Assembly: GCA_026399095.1 (NCBI GenBank)
Contig: JAPLRP010000020.1
Coordinates: forward strand, 1-64,000
Origin: Methylococcales bacterium
Lineage (GTDB): Bacteria > Pseudomonadota > Gammaproteobacteria > Methylococcales > Methylomonadaceae
Length of the DNA: 64,000 bases
Direction: 5' to 3'
Position 1 is the first letter of the stretch, and each line of letters begins with the position of its first letter. The notes under the pieces were generated by a model. The model made no database searches and had not been told where the DNA came from. It saw nothing but the letters and a program-made list of their open reading frames with translations. Position numbers and translations under genes: made by a program. Positions 36,850-46,883 of this stretch are shown one piece after another.

Positions 36850-38358
36850 TTATCCGGCTCTCATCTTTAATGCGTCAATTACAATCTGACTATCACTGAA
36901 TGCTAACTGCACTCCTTTAACTTCTTGATAGCTTTCATGGCCCTTACCCGCAATTACAATACAATCTTTATCGGCGGCTCCAGCTATCGCCTTATGGATT
37001 GCCCGTTCTCTGTTTTGAATCACTTCAATTTTATTATTAGAAGTAAAATCTATAGCAGTACTAAATCCCGCCAAGATGTCATTAACTATATCCAATCCAC
37101 TTTCAAAACGTGGATTATCATCTGTAACAATTACCTGATCAGCTCGTTGCTCTGCTATGCGCCCCATTTGAGACCGCTTGCCCTTGTCCCTATTGCCACC
37201 GCAGCCAAACACCACCCATAAAGCTTGCTTGCAGTGCTTTCTCAGACTTAATAAAACTTTATCCAAAGCATCCGGGGTATGCGCATAATCTACAAAAACC
37301 AATGGCAGTCCATCCCCACCAAAACGCTCCATACGTCCAACTACCGGCTTTATTAGCTTTAGTTTTTTTACCGCCTCTGGCATTGGAACCTGCATTGCCA
37401 GCATCACGGCTAAAACAGTTAATACATTCTCGATATTAAAATCACCGTAAAGCGGAACCTTTACAGGGAAGCTCGCTCCACGCCAACACGCGTCAAATTC
37501 GATACCATCTTCTTTGTTTAGTATATTTTCTGCCCTAACACATTCACTAGAAGCCAAAGTTTTTCCCTTAACACTGACACCCCATATAACGATGCCTTCT
37601 GGCACTGCATTAATAACCTTCTCGCTATAAGAATCATCCAGATTTACTACTGTAAACCTAAGTCCGGGCTTGTTTAGTAACTCCAACTTTGCCTGCAGGT
37701 AGGCATCCATTGTGCCGTGATAATCCAGATGATCCTGACTAATATTGGTAAATACTGCTCCTTTGAAAGTAACACCATTGACCCTACCCTGCTCTAGTCC
37801 ATGAGAGGAAACCTCCATGGCGACTATTTGTTTGTTATCTTTTAATAATTCAGTCAATATTCTTTGGACTTCCAAAGCATCCGGAGTGGTATTCAGCGTT
37901 TTACCCAGCTTGCCCCACTCACCCCAACCCAAAGTACCGATTATTCCGCAATCATCTAACATTTGACTTAAAAACTGACTACAAGATGTTTTGCCATTAG
38001 TCCCTGTAATACCTACTACAGCCATCGCCCCAGACGGATCGTCGTAATATCGGGCGGCAATATTGCCCAACTTAATAGCCAAATCATCTACCGAAATCAT
38101 CGGCACATTATCGATCTGCTCAGCCATCTCCTTACCGCAACCAGAAGGATCATAAATTATTGCAACCGCTCCTTGTTCGATTGCTTGTGCAGCATAAACA
38201 AGCCCATGCTGCCTGGAACCAACCAAGGCAATAAATACATTTCCAGCTAAAACTTCCCGACTATTTAAAGTCAGCCCAGTGATTATCTTATCTTCTGCAG
38301 TTTCAAAACTTGAATTTGGATAAGCTACAAATCCTTCCAATAAATCTTTAAGTCTCAT
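36850..38358 (-). CDS. murE: UDP-MurNAc-L-Ala-D-Glu--2,6-diaminopimelate ligase
   Basis: GTNGKTSCSQFL, VTDDNPRFE (DNPR motif for meso-DAP). Confidence 0.98.
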   Translation of the reverse strand: MRLKDLLEGFVAYPNSSFETAEDKIITGLTLNSREVLAGNVFIALVGSRQHGLVYAAQAIEQGAVAIIYDPSGCGKEMAEQIDNVPMISVDDLAIKLGNIAARYYDDPSGAMAVVGITGTNGKTSCSQFLSQMLDDCGIIGTLGWGEWGKLGKTLNTTPDALEVQRILTELLKDNKQIVAMEVSSHGLEQGRVNGVTFKGAVFTNISQDHLDYHGTMDAYLQAKLELLNKPGLRFTVVNLDDSYSEKVINAVPEGIVIWGVSVKGKTLASSECVRAENILNKEDGIEFDACWRGASFPVKVPLYGDFNIENVLTVLAVMLAMQVPMPEAVKKLKLIKPVVGRMERFGGDGLPLVFVDYAHTPDALDKVLLSLRKHCKQALWVVFGCGGNRDKGKRSQMGRIAEQRADQVIVTDDNPRFESGLDIVNDILAGFSTAIDFTSNNKIEVIQNRERAIHKAIAGAADKDCIVIAGKGHESYQEVKGVQLAFSDSQIVIDALKMRAG

Positions 38359-38368
38359 CTACAGAATG

Positions 38369-40096
38369 TTATTGGCTTTTCTGAGTTAACAAAACAGGCA
38401 TGGTATCTTGCTGGTCAGGAGCAACTTCCAGTATTCTCAAAGCACCTGCCATTACTTTGGAAAACACTGGGGCGGATACCAATCCGCCATAGTACTGTCC
38501 TGCTGAAGGCTCATCAATCATAACGACAATAATCAACCGTGGGTCATTAGCCGGCGCCATTCCAGCAAAAACAGCGAAATAACTCTTCTCTGTATAGCCT
38601 CTGGAACCTGCTTTTTTTACTGTACCAGTTTTACCCGCAGCACTATAGCCATCAACCCTTGCTTCATAAGCCGTACCATCTTTCATAAGCACGGTTTCCA
38701 TCATTTTACGAACACTCTTTGCCGTTTTAGCTGAAAACACTCTTACTTCGTCATCATCTTCTTCACGCTTCAGTAAACTCACTGAATGCAAAATACCATC
38801 ATCCGCCAGAGCCGTATAAGCCCTTGCCAGTTGAAGAGCCGAACTGCTTAAACCGTATCCAAAAGATAAAATTGCACGATCAAAATCATGCCATCTTTTA
38901 TAATCAAGCATAGTTCCACTAGCTTCCCCAGGAAAACCCGAACCAGCCGACACACCAAATCCAAGCTGGTGATAAACACCCCAAAAATATTTTGGAGGCA
39001 TCTTTAATGCCATCATACTGACACCAACATTACTGGATTTTTTTATGACATGAGTCAAATCCAGTGTGCCATAGTTATGAACATCCTTAACCGTATTGCG
39101 TCCAATTTGATAACTTCCGTTTGTAGCGAAAGTCGCATTGGGACTTATATAGCCCCCATCTAATGCAGCAGCAACAACAAAGGGCTTAACGGTTGATCCT
39201 GGCTCAAACACATCAGTAACGGCCCTATTCCTGTAAAAAGCTTCTTTTAGGTTGTTTCTGGTATTCGGATTGAATGATGGTTGATTAACTGCAGCCAGAA
39301 TCTCGCCATTTTTTGCATCCAATACCACTAACGAGCCTGATTTTGCCTTATTAGCAGCGACTGCCAGCTGTAATTCCCTATAAGCCAGATATTGAATCCG
39401 CTGATCAATACTTAGCTCAAGATTTTTGCCAGAAACAGGTTCTTTTATACTTTCTATATCTTCAATAATTCGACGCTGCCCATCCCTAACAACCCTTTTA
39501 CTGCCTGTAGTTCCCTTTAATAGTTTTTCATAACCGGACTCCATACCTTCTTGCCCAATATCATCAACATTAGTAAACCCTACCAAATGGGCTGAAACTC
39601 CACCTGTAGGGTAAAAACGCTTAAATTCACGCTCAAAATAAACACCCGTAAGCTTCAATTCTTTCACTTTATCGCCAAGTTGTGGATTAACCCGTCGAGC
39701 TATGTAGAGAAATTGCCTATGTGAATCTTCCTTTATAAATTCTGTTACCTTTCCCGAGGGTAAATGCAACAACTTCTCCATAAGCCTAATCTGATCTTCC
39801 TTTGCAAACCTGAGCTCTCGCGGATTAATCCAAATAGACTCAACCGGCGTGCTAATTGCCAAGGGATCTCCATTTCTATCAACGATCATTCCCCTGTATG
39901 CCGAAACAGAGACGTCATCCACCTGCCTCATATCACCCTGATCCTTAAGAAACTTTTTACTCAGGACCTGTAAATCAATTGCACGACCCACTAACAAAAC
40001 CATGCAAAACATCATAAAAACAAGCAGGAATTTTCTTCTGCCAGTAAAGTCATCTGACGATCGCTTTACAGTGGTTCTAACTCGAAAATCTATCAT
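38369..40096 (-). CDS. ftsI: Septal peptidoglycan transpeptidase FtsI (PBP3)
   Basis: PBP class B: FEPGSTVKPF (SxxK), SSN, KTGTVKK. Confidence 0.97.
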   Translation of the reverse strand: MIDFRVRTTVKRSSDDFTGRRKFLLVFMMFCMVLLVGRAIDLQVLSKKFLKDQGDMRQVDDVSVSAYRGMIVDRNGDPLAISTPVESIWINPRELRFAKEDQIRLMEKLLHLPSGKVTEFIKEDSHRQFLYIARRVNPQLGDKVKELKLTGVYFEREFKRFYPTGGVSAHLVGFTNVDDIGQEGMESGYEKLLKGTTGSKRVVRDGQRRIIEDIESIKEPVSGKNLELSIDQRIQYLAYRELQLAVAANKAKSGSLVVLDAKNGEILAAVNQPSFNPNTRNNLKEAFYRNRAVTDVFEPGSTVKPFVVAAALDGGYISPNATFATNGSYQIGRNTVKDVHNYGTLDLTHVIKKSSNVGVSMMALKMPPKYFWGVYHQLGFGVSAGSGFPGEASGTMLDYKRWHDFDRAILSFGYGLSSSALQLARAYTALADDGILHSVSLLKREEDDDEVRVFSAKTAKSVRKMMETVLMKDGTAYEARVDGYSAAGKTGTVKKAGSRGYTEKSYFAVFAGMAPANDPRLIIVVMIDEPSAGQYYGGLVSAPVFSKVMAGALRILEVAPDQQDTMPVLLTQKSQ

Positions 40097-40363
40097 TTAC
40101 GGCTTTATATAAATAATTTTTTCTCTTAATGGCATCATCAACTTTAATTCCTCCTGCGCCACTAATTCCAAGCGATTCTGTTCTGCCAACATTGTCAGTT
40201 CCAATTGCATCTGTCCCCATTCGACCTCATACTGATCCAACGCCCTTTCTTGCTTTTGAATCTCAATAAAAATCAAACGTGAGTAGTATTTGCTATAAAT
40301 CACAGCTAAAGCCGACAATAGAAGAATTAAACCCGCAATACTCAAAAGTCGATTTATTATCAC
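40097..40363 (-). CDS. ftsL: Cell division protein FtsL
   Basis: 88 aa, single TM then leucine-rich coiled coil, between rsmH and ftsI. Confidence 0.9.
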   Translation of the reverse strand: MIINRLLSIAGLILLLSALAVIYSKYYSRLIFIEIQKQERALDQYEVEWGQMQLELTMLAEQNRLELVAQEELKLMMPLREKIIYIKP

Positions 40364-41296
40364 TTAAACTCTCTCAGCAACTCTCATAACCGCACTTCTT
40401 GCTCTTGGATTTTGTCTTATTTCTTGTGTTCCGGCTTTAAATGCCTTACCCACTTTCTTCAAAATACCTTTGGCAATATCGACTTCCTTTATTGGTAGCT
40501 TGCCGGGATTATACTTGGCACCAGACTCATTTCTAATGAAGCGCTTTACAATCCTGTCTTCCAGTGAATGAAAAGAAATAGCTACTAATCGGCCTCCCGG
40601 CTTCAAAACTCGTGCGGATTGCTCCAAAACAGTCCTTAACTCATCCAACTCTCTATTAATTTCAATACGTATTGCTTGAAATGTTCTAGTTGCCGGGTGC
40701 TTATGCTTTTCCTTTACAGGAATGGTATCTTCAATCAGCTTCGCTAACTGCCGTGTTGTAGTAATAGGCAATTCTTGTCTTTTTTCTACTATCGCTTTTG
40801 CTATACGTCGCGCAAATCTTTCTTCGCCATACTCAAATAAAACCTTAACGAGGTCTTTCTCATCAACACTGCTCAACCATTGCTCAGCTGAGATACCAGC
40901 ATTGCCATCCATACGCATATCTAAAGGACCATCCCGCAAAAAACTAAAACCTCTTTCTGGATCATCCAACTGAGGAGACGAGACACCTAAATCCATCAAA
41001 ATTCCATCAATTTTTCCTACCAAACCTGCATTTTCAACAATTGCCTCTAATTGTGAAAAACAACTATGTTTTAACTCGACCCGCTTATCTAGCAACATAG
41101 CTTGTGCGCAATCCGAATTAAACGCCTCAGCGTCACGATCGAAACAAACCAATTGCCCGTTTTGACCCAACAAATCTAATATACCTTGACTATGTCCGCC
41201 ACGTCCGAAAGTACAGTCAAGATAAATACCATCTTCTTTAATCGCCAAGTGCTGCAGAGCTTCTGCATACATCACGGGTAAATGTTCCATTAACAA
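40364..41296 (-). CDS. rsmH: 16S rRNA (cytosine1402-N4)-methyltransferase
   Basis: HLPVMYAEALQHL, DCTFGRGGHS, FQAIRIEINRELDEL, ISFHSLEDRIVK. Confidence 0.98.
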   Translation of the reverse strand: MLMEHLPVMYAEALQHLAIKEDGIYLDCTFGRGGHSQGILDLLGQNGQLVCFDRDAEAFNSDCAQAMLLDKRVELKHSCFSQLEAIVENAGLVGKIDGILMDLGVSSPQLDDPERGFSFLRDGPLDMRMDGNAGISAEQWLSSVDEKDLVKVLFEYGEERFARRIAKAIVEKRQELPITTTRQLAKLIEDTIPVKEKHKHPATRTFQAIRIEINRELDELRTVLEQSARVLKPGGRLVAISFHSLEDRIVKRFIRNESGAKYNPGKLPIKEVDIAKGILKKVGKAFKAGTQEIRQNPRARSAVMRVAERV

Positions 41297-41306
41297 AACT
41301 CCCGTA

Positions 41307-41774
41307 TTAGAAAGATAAAGTCCCTAACTCTTCCAAGCCTTCACTATCATCGCCATCCAACCATTCTTTCTCTTTGGCTGTCCAAGCATCTTCATTCCAA
41401 ATTTCAAATTTATTAAGTTGACCAACCAGGACAATTTTTTTATCCATATTGGCAAATTTTCTAAGCTTTTCAGGTAATAACAAACGACCCTGCGCATCCA
41501 TTTCACATTCAGACGCATTACCTATAACGAAGCGCCTTAACTTGCCGGCCATTTTATTTAATGTGGGTAATTTACTGATTGTTTGCTCAAGGTTTTCCCA
41601 TTCAGGCAATGGGTAAAGCCATAAACAACCACTTTCTCCAATACAACGCTCGTCAACAGCAACAGTCACAACCATTTGACGCTCGCAACATTCTTGCAAC
41701 TCTTCCCTATAACGGGTTGGTATTGCAAGACGGCCCTTATCGTCTAAATTGATTGAACTTATTCCTCGAAACAA
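41307..41774 (-). CDS. mraZ: Transcriptional regulator MraZ
   Basis: SpoVT/AbrB-fold MraZ: FRGISSINLDDKGRLAIPTRYRE and ECEMDAQGRLLLPEKLR. Confidence 0.97.
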   Translation of the reverse strand: MFRGISSINLDDKGRLAIPTRYREELQECCERQMVVTVAVDERCIGESGCLWLYPLPEWENLEQTISKLPTLNKMAGKLRRFVIGNASECEMDAQGRLLLPEKLRKFANMDKKIVLVGQLNKFEIWNEDAWTAKEKEWLDGDDSEGLEELGTLSF

Positions 41775-41800
41775 AGCTTAACTCCAGATAATCTCAAAAA

Positions 41801-41828
41801 ACCACTTTACACCACTTTTTTACCACTT
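41801..41828 (-). promoter_or_regulatory. Predicted MraZ box array (three AAGTGG-type direct repeats)
   Basis: ACCACTT at 41801, 41811 and 41822, i.e. minus strand AAGTGGTAAAAAAGTGGTGTAAAGTGGT, 10-11 bp period, directly upstream of mraZ. Confidence 0.75.
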
Positions 41829-41834
41829 GGTTGC

Positions 41835-41863
41835 ACTATAAATACCAAACAGTGCTTAGTCAA
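41835..41863 (-). promoter_or_regulatory. Predicted sigma70 promoter for the dcw cluster
   Basis: Minus strand TTGACT (41863-41858), 17 bp spacer, TATAGT (41840-41835). Confidence 0.7.
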
Positions 41864-42179
41864 GGACGAATTCATTTAAACTCTTTCTTTTTTGACAATG
41901 ACTTACATCACTTTTGTATAGGTCGAAAACAACACAAAAAATAGTGAAATAAATTCTATGCTTTATCAGGTGGTTAATTGATATTGTTAAGAATAAACTT
42001 TAAGTTTGAACCCAAATAGTGAGTCAATTTTTTTATTACAGAATATAACGAAGAGGAGAAAAATTGTCGCACTACTTAATTTCGACAAATTTCAAATAGA
42101 ATCTTAAATGTTTATTAAAAACACTAAGTAAGCTGAAAAAAACATAAGTGACTAATAAATAAGTCCTAAAATAAATAAA

Positions 42180-42531
42180 GAAAGAGTTAGCCTGTAAGCC
42201 GGGTTCTGTCGAGAACAGTCATTCATCTAGGCTGCAAGTCACCCTGCAGCTCAAGCAATCTACCCAGGAACCGCGCGGGCCACGCGTCTGTCCCTCTATT
42301 TGATCTTGCTCCGGGTGGGGTTTACCATGCCACTTCTGTTACCAGTTGCGCGGTGCGCTCTTACCGCACCTTTTCACCCTTACCTATCATTATGATAGGC
42401 GGTTTATTTTCTGCGGCACTTTCCGTAGGCTCACGCCTCCCAGGCGTTACCTGGCACCCTGCCCAATGGAGCCCGGACTTTCCTCCATTCTATCTTTATG
42501 ATAAAACAGCGACTGTCCAGCCAACTCTTTC
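42180..42531 (-). ncRNA. rnpB: RNase P RNA (bacterial class A)
   Basis: Minus strand: GGAGGAAAGTCCGGGCTCC near the 5' end, CAGAACCCGGCTTACAGGCTAACTC at the 3' end; termini pair (GAAAGAGTTGGC with GCTAACTCTTTC) as the P1 helix. Confidence 0.96.
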
Positions 42532-42623
42532 ACAGCCCAGTATACTGTATTCATCAAGGCAAAGCCAATCAGGTAATTTAGAAAAGTACTTACATTTAAT
42601 AATCTGGAAACAGAAAAATTAGC

Positions 42624-43496
42624 CTAAACATCTTTTTCTTTACCCATTATCAATGCCGCCTGATACAACAACTTCTTTCTAACGCCAGTAATTTCTACTG
42701 CCATTGCAACAGCCGTCTTAATAGAGCACTCTCGCAATAACACTTGTAGCACTCTAACCTGCTCGGATGTAATTAATTGTTCTTTTTTATCTACGACAGC
42801 ACCATCAACAATAACAACAAACTCACCTTTCCTCATGTTGTCATTATGCTTTACCAAACCCAGCGCCTCACCCAGACTGGTTTTTACTATGGTTTCATGA
42901 AGCTTAGTCAATTCTCTGGCAATTACAATCTGACGATCCAAAGGCAAAATCTCTGCCATATCTTGTAATGTCGCCAAGATTCGATGACAAGACTCATAAA
43001 ATATCCATGTTTTTGGCAACATGAGTCGCTCATTAAAAAAAGCCTTACGTGCAGATGATGTTCTGGGCAAAAAACCCTCAAAAGAAAACTGTGTAACCGG
43101 CAATCCAGCCGCTGATAAAGCCGCTATTAAAGCGCAAGCCCCTGGAATAGGCACAACATCCAAACCAGCATCCTTCACCATCTTTACCAGTGGCATACCG
43201 GGATCACTTAGTAACGGAGTACCTGCGTCAGAAACAAGCGCAATTGAAAGCCCCTCGCGCAATTTTTCCAGCAATACAGACGATGCTTTATCTTCATTAT
43301 GCTGATGCAATGAAACCAATTTATTGGTAATACCATAATGCTGAAGCAGCATTTTCACATGACGGGTGTCTTCCGCTGCAATTAAATCAACTTTTTTTAA
43401 CACCTCAACCGCCCTAAAACTCATGTCGCCTAAATTACCTATTGGTGTAGCAACAACGTATAATTTGCCAAAACAGTTAACATTCGATGCTGTCAT
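42624..43496 (-). CDS. rsmI: 16S rRNA (cytidine1402-2'-O)-methyltransferase
   Basis: LYVVATPIGNLGDMSFRAVEVLK, AEDTRH, SDAGTPLLSDPG. Confidence 0.97.
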   Translation of the reverse strand: MTASNVNCFGKLYVVATPIGNLGDMSFRAVEVLKKVDLIAAEDTRHVKMLLQHYGITNKLVSLHQHNEDKASSVLLEKLREGLSIALVSDAGTPLLSDPGMPLVKMVKDAGLDVVPIPGACALIAALSAAGLPVTQFSFEGFLPRTSSARKAFFNERLMLPKTWIFYESCHRILATLQDMAEILPLDRQIVIARELTKLHETIVKTSLGEALGLVKHNDNMRKGEFVVIVDGAVVDKKEQLITSEQVRVLQVLLRECSIKTAVAMAVEITGVRKKLLYQAALIMGKEKDV

Positions 43497-43560
43497 TCAT
43501 ATAACCTTTAATTAAAAGATGCGGCATAAAACCATGACAAGCCATGATTGAATGTAACGC

Positions 43561-43992
43561 TTGCCGGATTATATCAGTATCTTGATTTTTGATATTTACG
43601 GAATAAATACAAACAGGAGATTGCCCGTGTTTTTAAATCAACTAAAAACCAAAGCAGCTCACTTAATCAAGGGAGAAGGCGCTGAAGAACAAGCACATAA
43701 TTTTTTAATCAGTAAAGGACTTAAACCCATTTGCCGAAACTATCGCTGTAAACTAGGTGAACTAAATTTAATTATGTCCGACAATCTAACTCTTGTCGTT
43801 ATTGAAGTTCGCTACCGTAAAACAGACCAATACGGCAGTGCCGCAGAGAGTGTAACCAAAACAAAACATTCACGTATAATAGCGGCGACACATATCTATC
43901 TATCATCCCAAAAAGTAGACAGACCCATACGCTTTGATGTTGTTGCCATTTCGGGCAATGGCAATCTGGAATGGATACAAAATGCTTTTTAA
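43561..43992 (+). CDS. YraN/UPF0102 family endonuclease-like protein (start probably the GTG at 43627)
   Basis: GEGAEEQAHNFLISKGLKPICRNYRCKLGELNLIM, VVIEVRYRK. Confidence 0.88.
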   Translation: MPDYISILIFDIYGINTNRRLPVFLNQLKTKAAHLIKGEGAEEQAHNFLISKGLKPICRNYRCKLGELNLIMSDNLTLVVIEVRYRKTDQYGSAAESVTKTKHSRIIAATHIYLSSQKVDRPIRFDVVAISGNGNLEWIQNAF

Positions 43993-44591
43993 AAAATCAT
44001 CATGCCATGAGCTTACAAGACAGAATCATTAATCATTTCACTGACAGCATCCAAACCCAGCAAGATTCAATGACCTATCTTTGTGAATTGATAGAGTTTG
44101 CCTCACAGCGACTGGTTTCAACTTTATTAAATGATAAAAAAATTCTGACCTGTGGTAACGGTCACTCAGCAACAAGCGCCCAACTTCTCTCATCAGCCAT
44201 GCTCAACCAATTTGAGCGCGACCGACCCTCATTACCCGTTATAGCACTCACGACTGACACAGCCACCATCACTGCAATAGCTAATGACTTTCATTTTGAC
44301 GATATCTTCTCAAAACAACTTAGGGCACTAGGACAAAGTGGTGACCTCTTAGTGGCCTATACTGATGGCACCAACTCAGCAAACATAGCCAAAGCGATTA
44401 CCACCGCTCATGACAAAGAGATATCAGTTATAGCATTGACGGGGAATAATGGCGGCCTGATCGCACCCTTACTTCATGAAGCAGATATAGAGATTCGCGT
44501 ACCATCAAACTCAAATGCCCGCATTCAAGAGATACACATATTAATTACCCATTGCTTGTGCGATTTGATTGACCATCAATTATTCGGTTGA
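43971..44591 (+). CDS. diaA: DiaA-like SIS-domain protein (start probably MSLQDRI at 44007)
   Basis: SIS domain: FTDSIQTQQDSM, TCGNGHSATSAQLLSSAMLNQFERDRPSLPVIALTTD, SNARIQEIHILI. Confidence 0.85.
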   Translation: MDTKCFLKNHHAMSLQDRIINHFTDSIQTQQDSMTYLCELIEFASQRLVSTLLNDKKILTCGNGHSATSAQLLSSAMLNQFERDRPSLPVIALTTDTATITAIANDFHFDDIFSKQLRALGQSGDLLVAYTDGTNSANIAKAITTAHDKEISVIALTGNNGGLIAPLLHEADIEIRVPSNSNARIQEIHILITHCLCDLIDHQLFG

Positions 44592-44621
44592 TAACTACTT
44601 ACATATTATTAAGGCCTAGCC

Positions 44622-45206
44622 ATGAAAAAATTACTTTTGCCGATTGCACTACTTAACTTCTTATTAATAACTGGCTGTACCTCAGTTGCAACTAACCCGG
44701 AAGAAATAACCGAACAATCTTTATTACAAGAACGGCGTAATCGTGAAACAATTTTAATGGATAAAGGTATTGAAGCTGAAGCTTACTCAGAACTCAGTTC
44801 CGAGGAGGATATACTCAACCAATGTCACGTCACTATAACCGCCTATAACGGCGCAGCCCTTATTACTGGCGAATCTCCCAATGAAGAGCTTAAGAAAAAA
44901 ATTATTTCTATAGTACAGGTTGTCCCTAATGTAAAACTGATACATGACAACTTATCTATCGCAAACCCCAGCGACTCAAGTTCACGCGCAAATGACCAAC
45001 TCATTACTGACACCATAAGAACTGCACTCAGCCAAATTAGAACAATGCCGGATTTTGATCCCGCCATGGTAAAAGTCATTACCGAAAATGGAACGGTTTA
45101 CCTGATGGGCTTTGTGCGTCGCGATGAAGGCGCCGTTGTTATCAACGTCACCAAACTCCAACCCGGCATAAAACAAATCATTACAGTTTTTGAATATGCC
45201 GACTGA
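44622..45206 (+). CDS. dolP: BON-domain lipoprotein (DolP/YraP-like)
   Basis: Lipobox LITGC, two BON repeats; next to yraN-diaA. Confidence 0.82.
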   Translation: MKKLLLPIALLNFLLITGCTSVATNPEEITEQSLLQERRNRETILMDKGIEAEAYSELSSEEDILNQCHVTITAYNGAALITGESPNEELKKKIISIVQVVPNVKLIHDNLSIANPSDSSSRANDQLITDTIRTALSQIRTMPDFDPAMVKVITENGTVYLMGFVRRDEGAVVINVTKLQPGIKQIITVFEYAD

Positions 45207-45216
45207 TAGTCAAAAC

Positions 45217-45705
45217 TTATTTATATAAGTCACTACTACCATCCATATCCCCAGTCTGGCCATACAACAATGGGTGACCCTCCTTGAGTCTAGCCGCCGA
45301 GATAACTTTACAGATGGCGATTTTATGATCACCGGCATCGCTGTAATGACTGACCTCACAATCAAAATAAGCCAGACTTTCTGATAAGATAGGCGCACCC
45401 GTCTTATCAGTCTGCCATTGAAACCCCATCATTTTATCCTTGTCTGAATGGCCAAAATGATCAGCGATGGCATATTGCTCTTGCCCCAACACATTAACCG
45501 TACAAACACCGCCTGCTTGCAACAACTGATAAGAGTAATGTTCCGGATTGATACTAATCGCTAATAAAAGTGGATTAAAAGAGACTTGCATCACCCATGC
45601 CGCAGTAAAGGCATTTTGATAAGTACCATCAGTTACACCAATCACATAACCGCCATGACTGATTTGTTTAGATAATGCTTCAATATTTTCAGACATGCAT
45701 GCCAC
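45217..45705 (-). CDS. Flavin reductase family protein (FMN-binding split barrel)
   Basis: YVIGVTDGTYQNAFTAAWVMQVSFNPLLLAISINPEHYSY. Confidence 0.85.
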   Translation of the reverse strand: MACMSENIEALSKQISHGGYVIGVTDGTYQNAFTAAWVMQVSFNPLLLAISINPEHYSYQLLQAGGVCTVNVLGQEQYAIADHFGHSDKDKMMGFQWQTDKTGAPILSESLAYFDCEVSHYSDAGDHKIAICKVISAARLKEGHPLLYGQTGDMDGSSDLYK

Positions 45706-45754
45706 CTGTTTGGGTTTTTATTGAATCTATATTATTTTGTAAAGCAGTATTTAA

Positions 45755-46585
45755 CTAACTTACCAGCTTGATACGCATGGATAAATCAACCGCTTTAACA
45801 TGCTTGGTTAAAGCCCCAATAGAAATGTAATCAACGCCTGTTTCAGCAATATCCCTAATATTATCTAGGCCAATATTCCCGGAAGCTTCCAGATCTATGC
45901 CCCCTGCATTTAAAACCACGGCCGTACGCAAACCTTCAAGACTAAAATTATCCAGCATAATCCGATCTGGCTTTGCTGCGATTGCTTCAGTCAGCTCAGA
46001 CATAGACTCGACTTCCACCTCCACAGTTACCCTTGTAAGCTCTCGAGCCGCCTTAATAGCTTGGGTAATAGACCCAGCCGCCATGATATGATTTTCTTTG
46101 ATTAAAACGCCATCATACAAACCGATTCGATGGTTATAACAACCCCCGCAAGCAACAGCATATTTTTGAGCATCTCTTAAGCCAGGAATGGTTTTACGCG
46201 TATCCAGAACCTTACAGCCCGTGCCGGCAACAGCATCTGCATATTGCCTTGCTACCGTTGCCGTTGCCGACAACAGTTGTAATAAATTTAACGCCGTTCG
46301 CTCGCCCGTCAGTAAAGCTCTGGCTGAACCACTGACCTTACATAATAAGGTGTCTTTTTTTACAGCTTCACCTTCTTTTACCAACCAGTCAATCGCCACA
46401 CCCGCATCCAGATGCTTTAGCACAGCATTAAACCAAGCCTGACCACACATTGTCATCGCTTCCCGCGTGAGTACTTCTGCTTGTGCCCGAGTAGTTTCAG
46501 GAATAATAGCAGCAGTTATATCACCTGATCCTATATCTTCTTCAAGAAAGGATTTTATTTCTAATAAATTTAACGAATCTTTCAT
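45755..46585 (-). CDS. nadC: Nicotinate-nucleotide pyrophosphorylase (carboxylating)
   Basis: LEEDIGSGDITAAIIP, LDTRKTIPGLRDAQKYAVACGGCYNHRIGLYDGVLIKENH. Confidence 0.97.
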   Translation of the reverse strand: MKDSLNLLEIKSFLEEDIGSGDITAAIIPETTRAQAEVLTREAMTMCGQAWFNAVLKHLDAGVAIDWLVKEGEAVKKDTLLCKVSGSARALLTGERTALNLLQLLSATATVARQYADAVAGTGCKVLDTRKTIPGLRDAQKYAVACGGCYNHRIGLYDGVLIKENHIMAAGSITQAIKAARELTRVTVEVEVESMSELTEAIAAKPDRIMLDNFSLEGLRTAVVLNAGGIDLEASGNIGLDNIRDIAETGVDYISIGALTKHVKAVDLSMRIKLVS

Positions 46586-46883
46586 AAGCTTAAACTATGG
46601 GCAAATTAATAAGGTGCTTTTTATCCAGCATTTCACAAACCAAATACAATAACTTAATTGGCCCAATCAATCGAGCCTGATTTCTTTGACGTCATATTAA
46701 AATAAACGACAAAATTTTAATTTCTTTTGTGATAAATTGGATGAAAGCACCGAATTTAACACGTATACTTATAATCTGTTCACATTTAAAAATAAGCTAC
46801 AGAGGGAACACAAACACAAAAAATTTATTAGCATGGCTAACTAGCCGATCTTTAGAAGAGTAAGCAACGATTTAAGGCAGGTA

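Noticed and set aside
35848-36899. Plus-strand ORFs over murF
   Set aside because: Antisense shadows of murF.
42353-42622. 89-aa plus-strand ORF
   Set aside because: Lies largely on the antisense strand of the RNase P RNA gene, which explains the sequence conservation.
46741-46883. Possible regulatory repeats upstream of the DUF4912 gene
   Set aside because: AT-rich but no consistent repeat or palindrome could be defined by eye.
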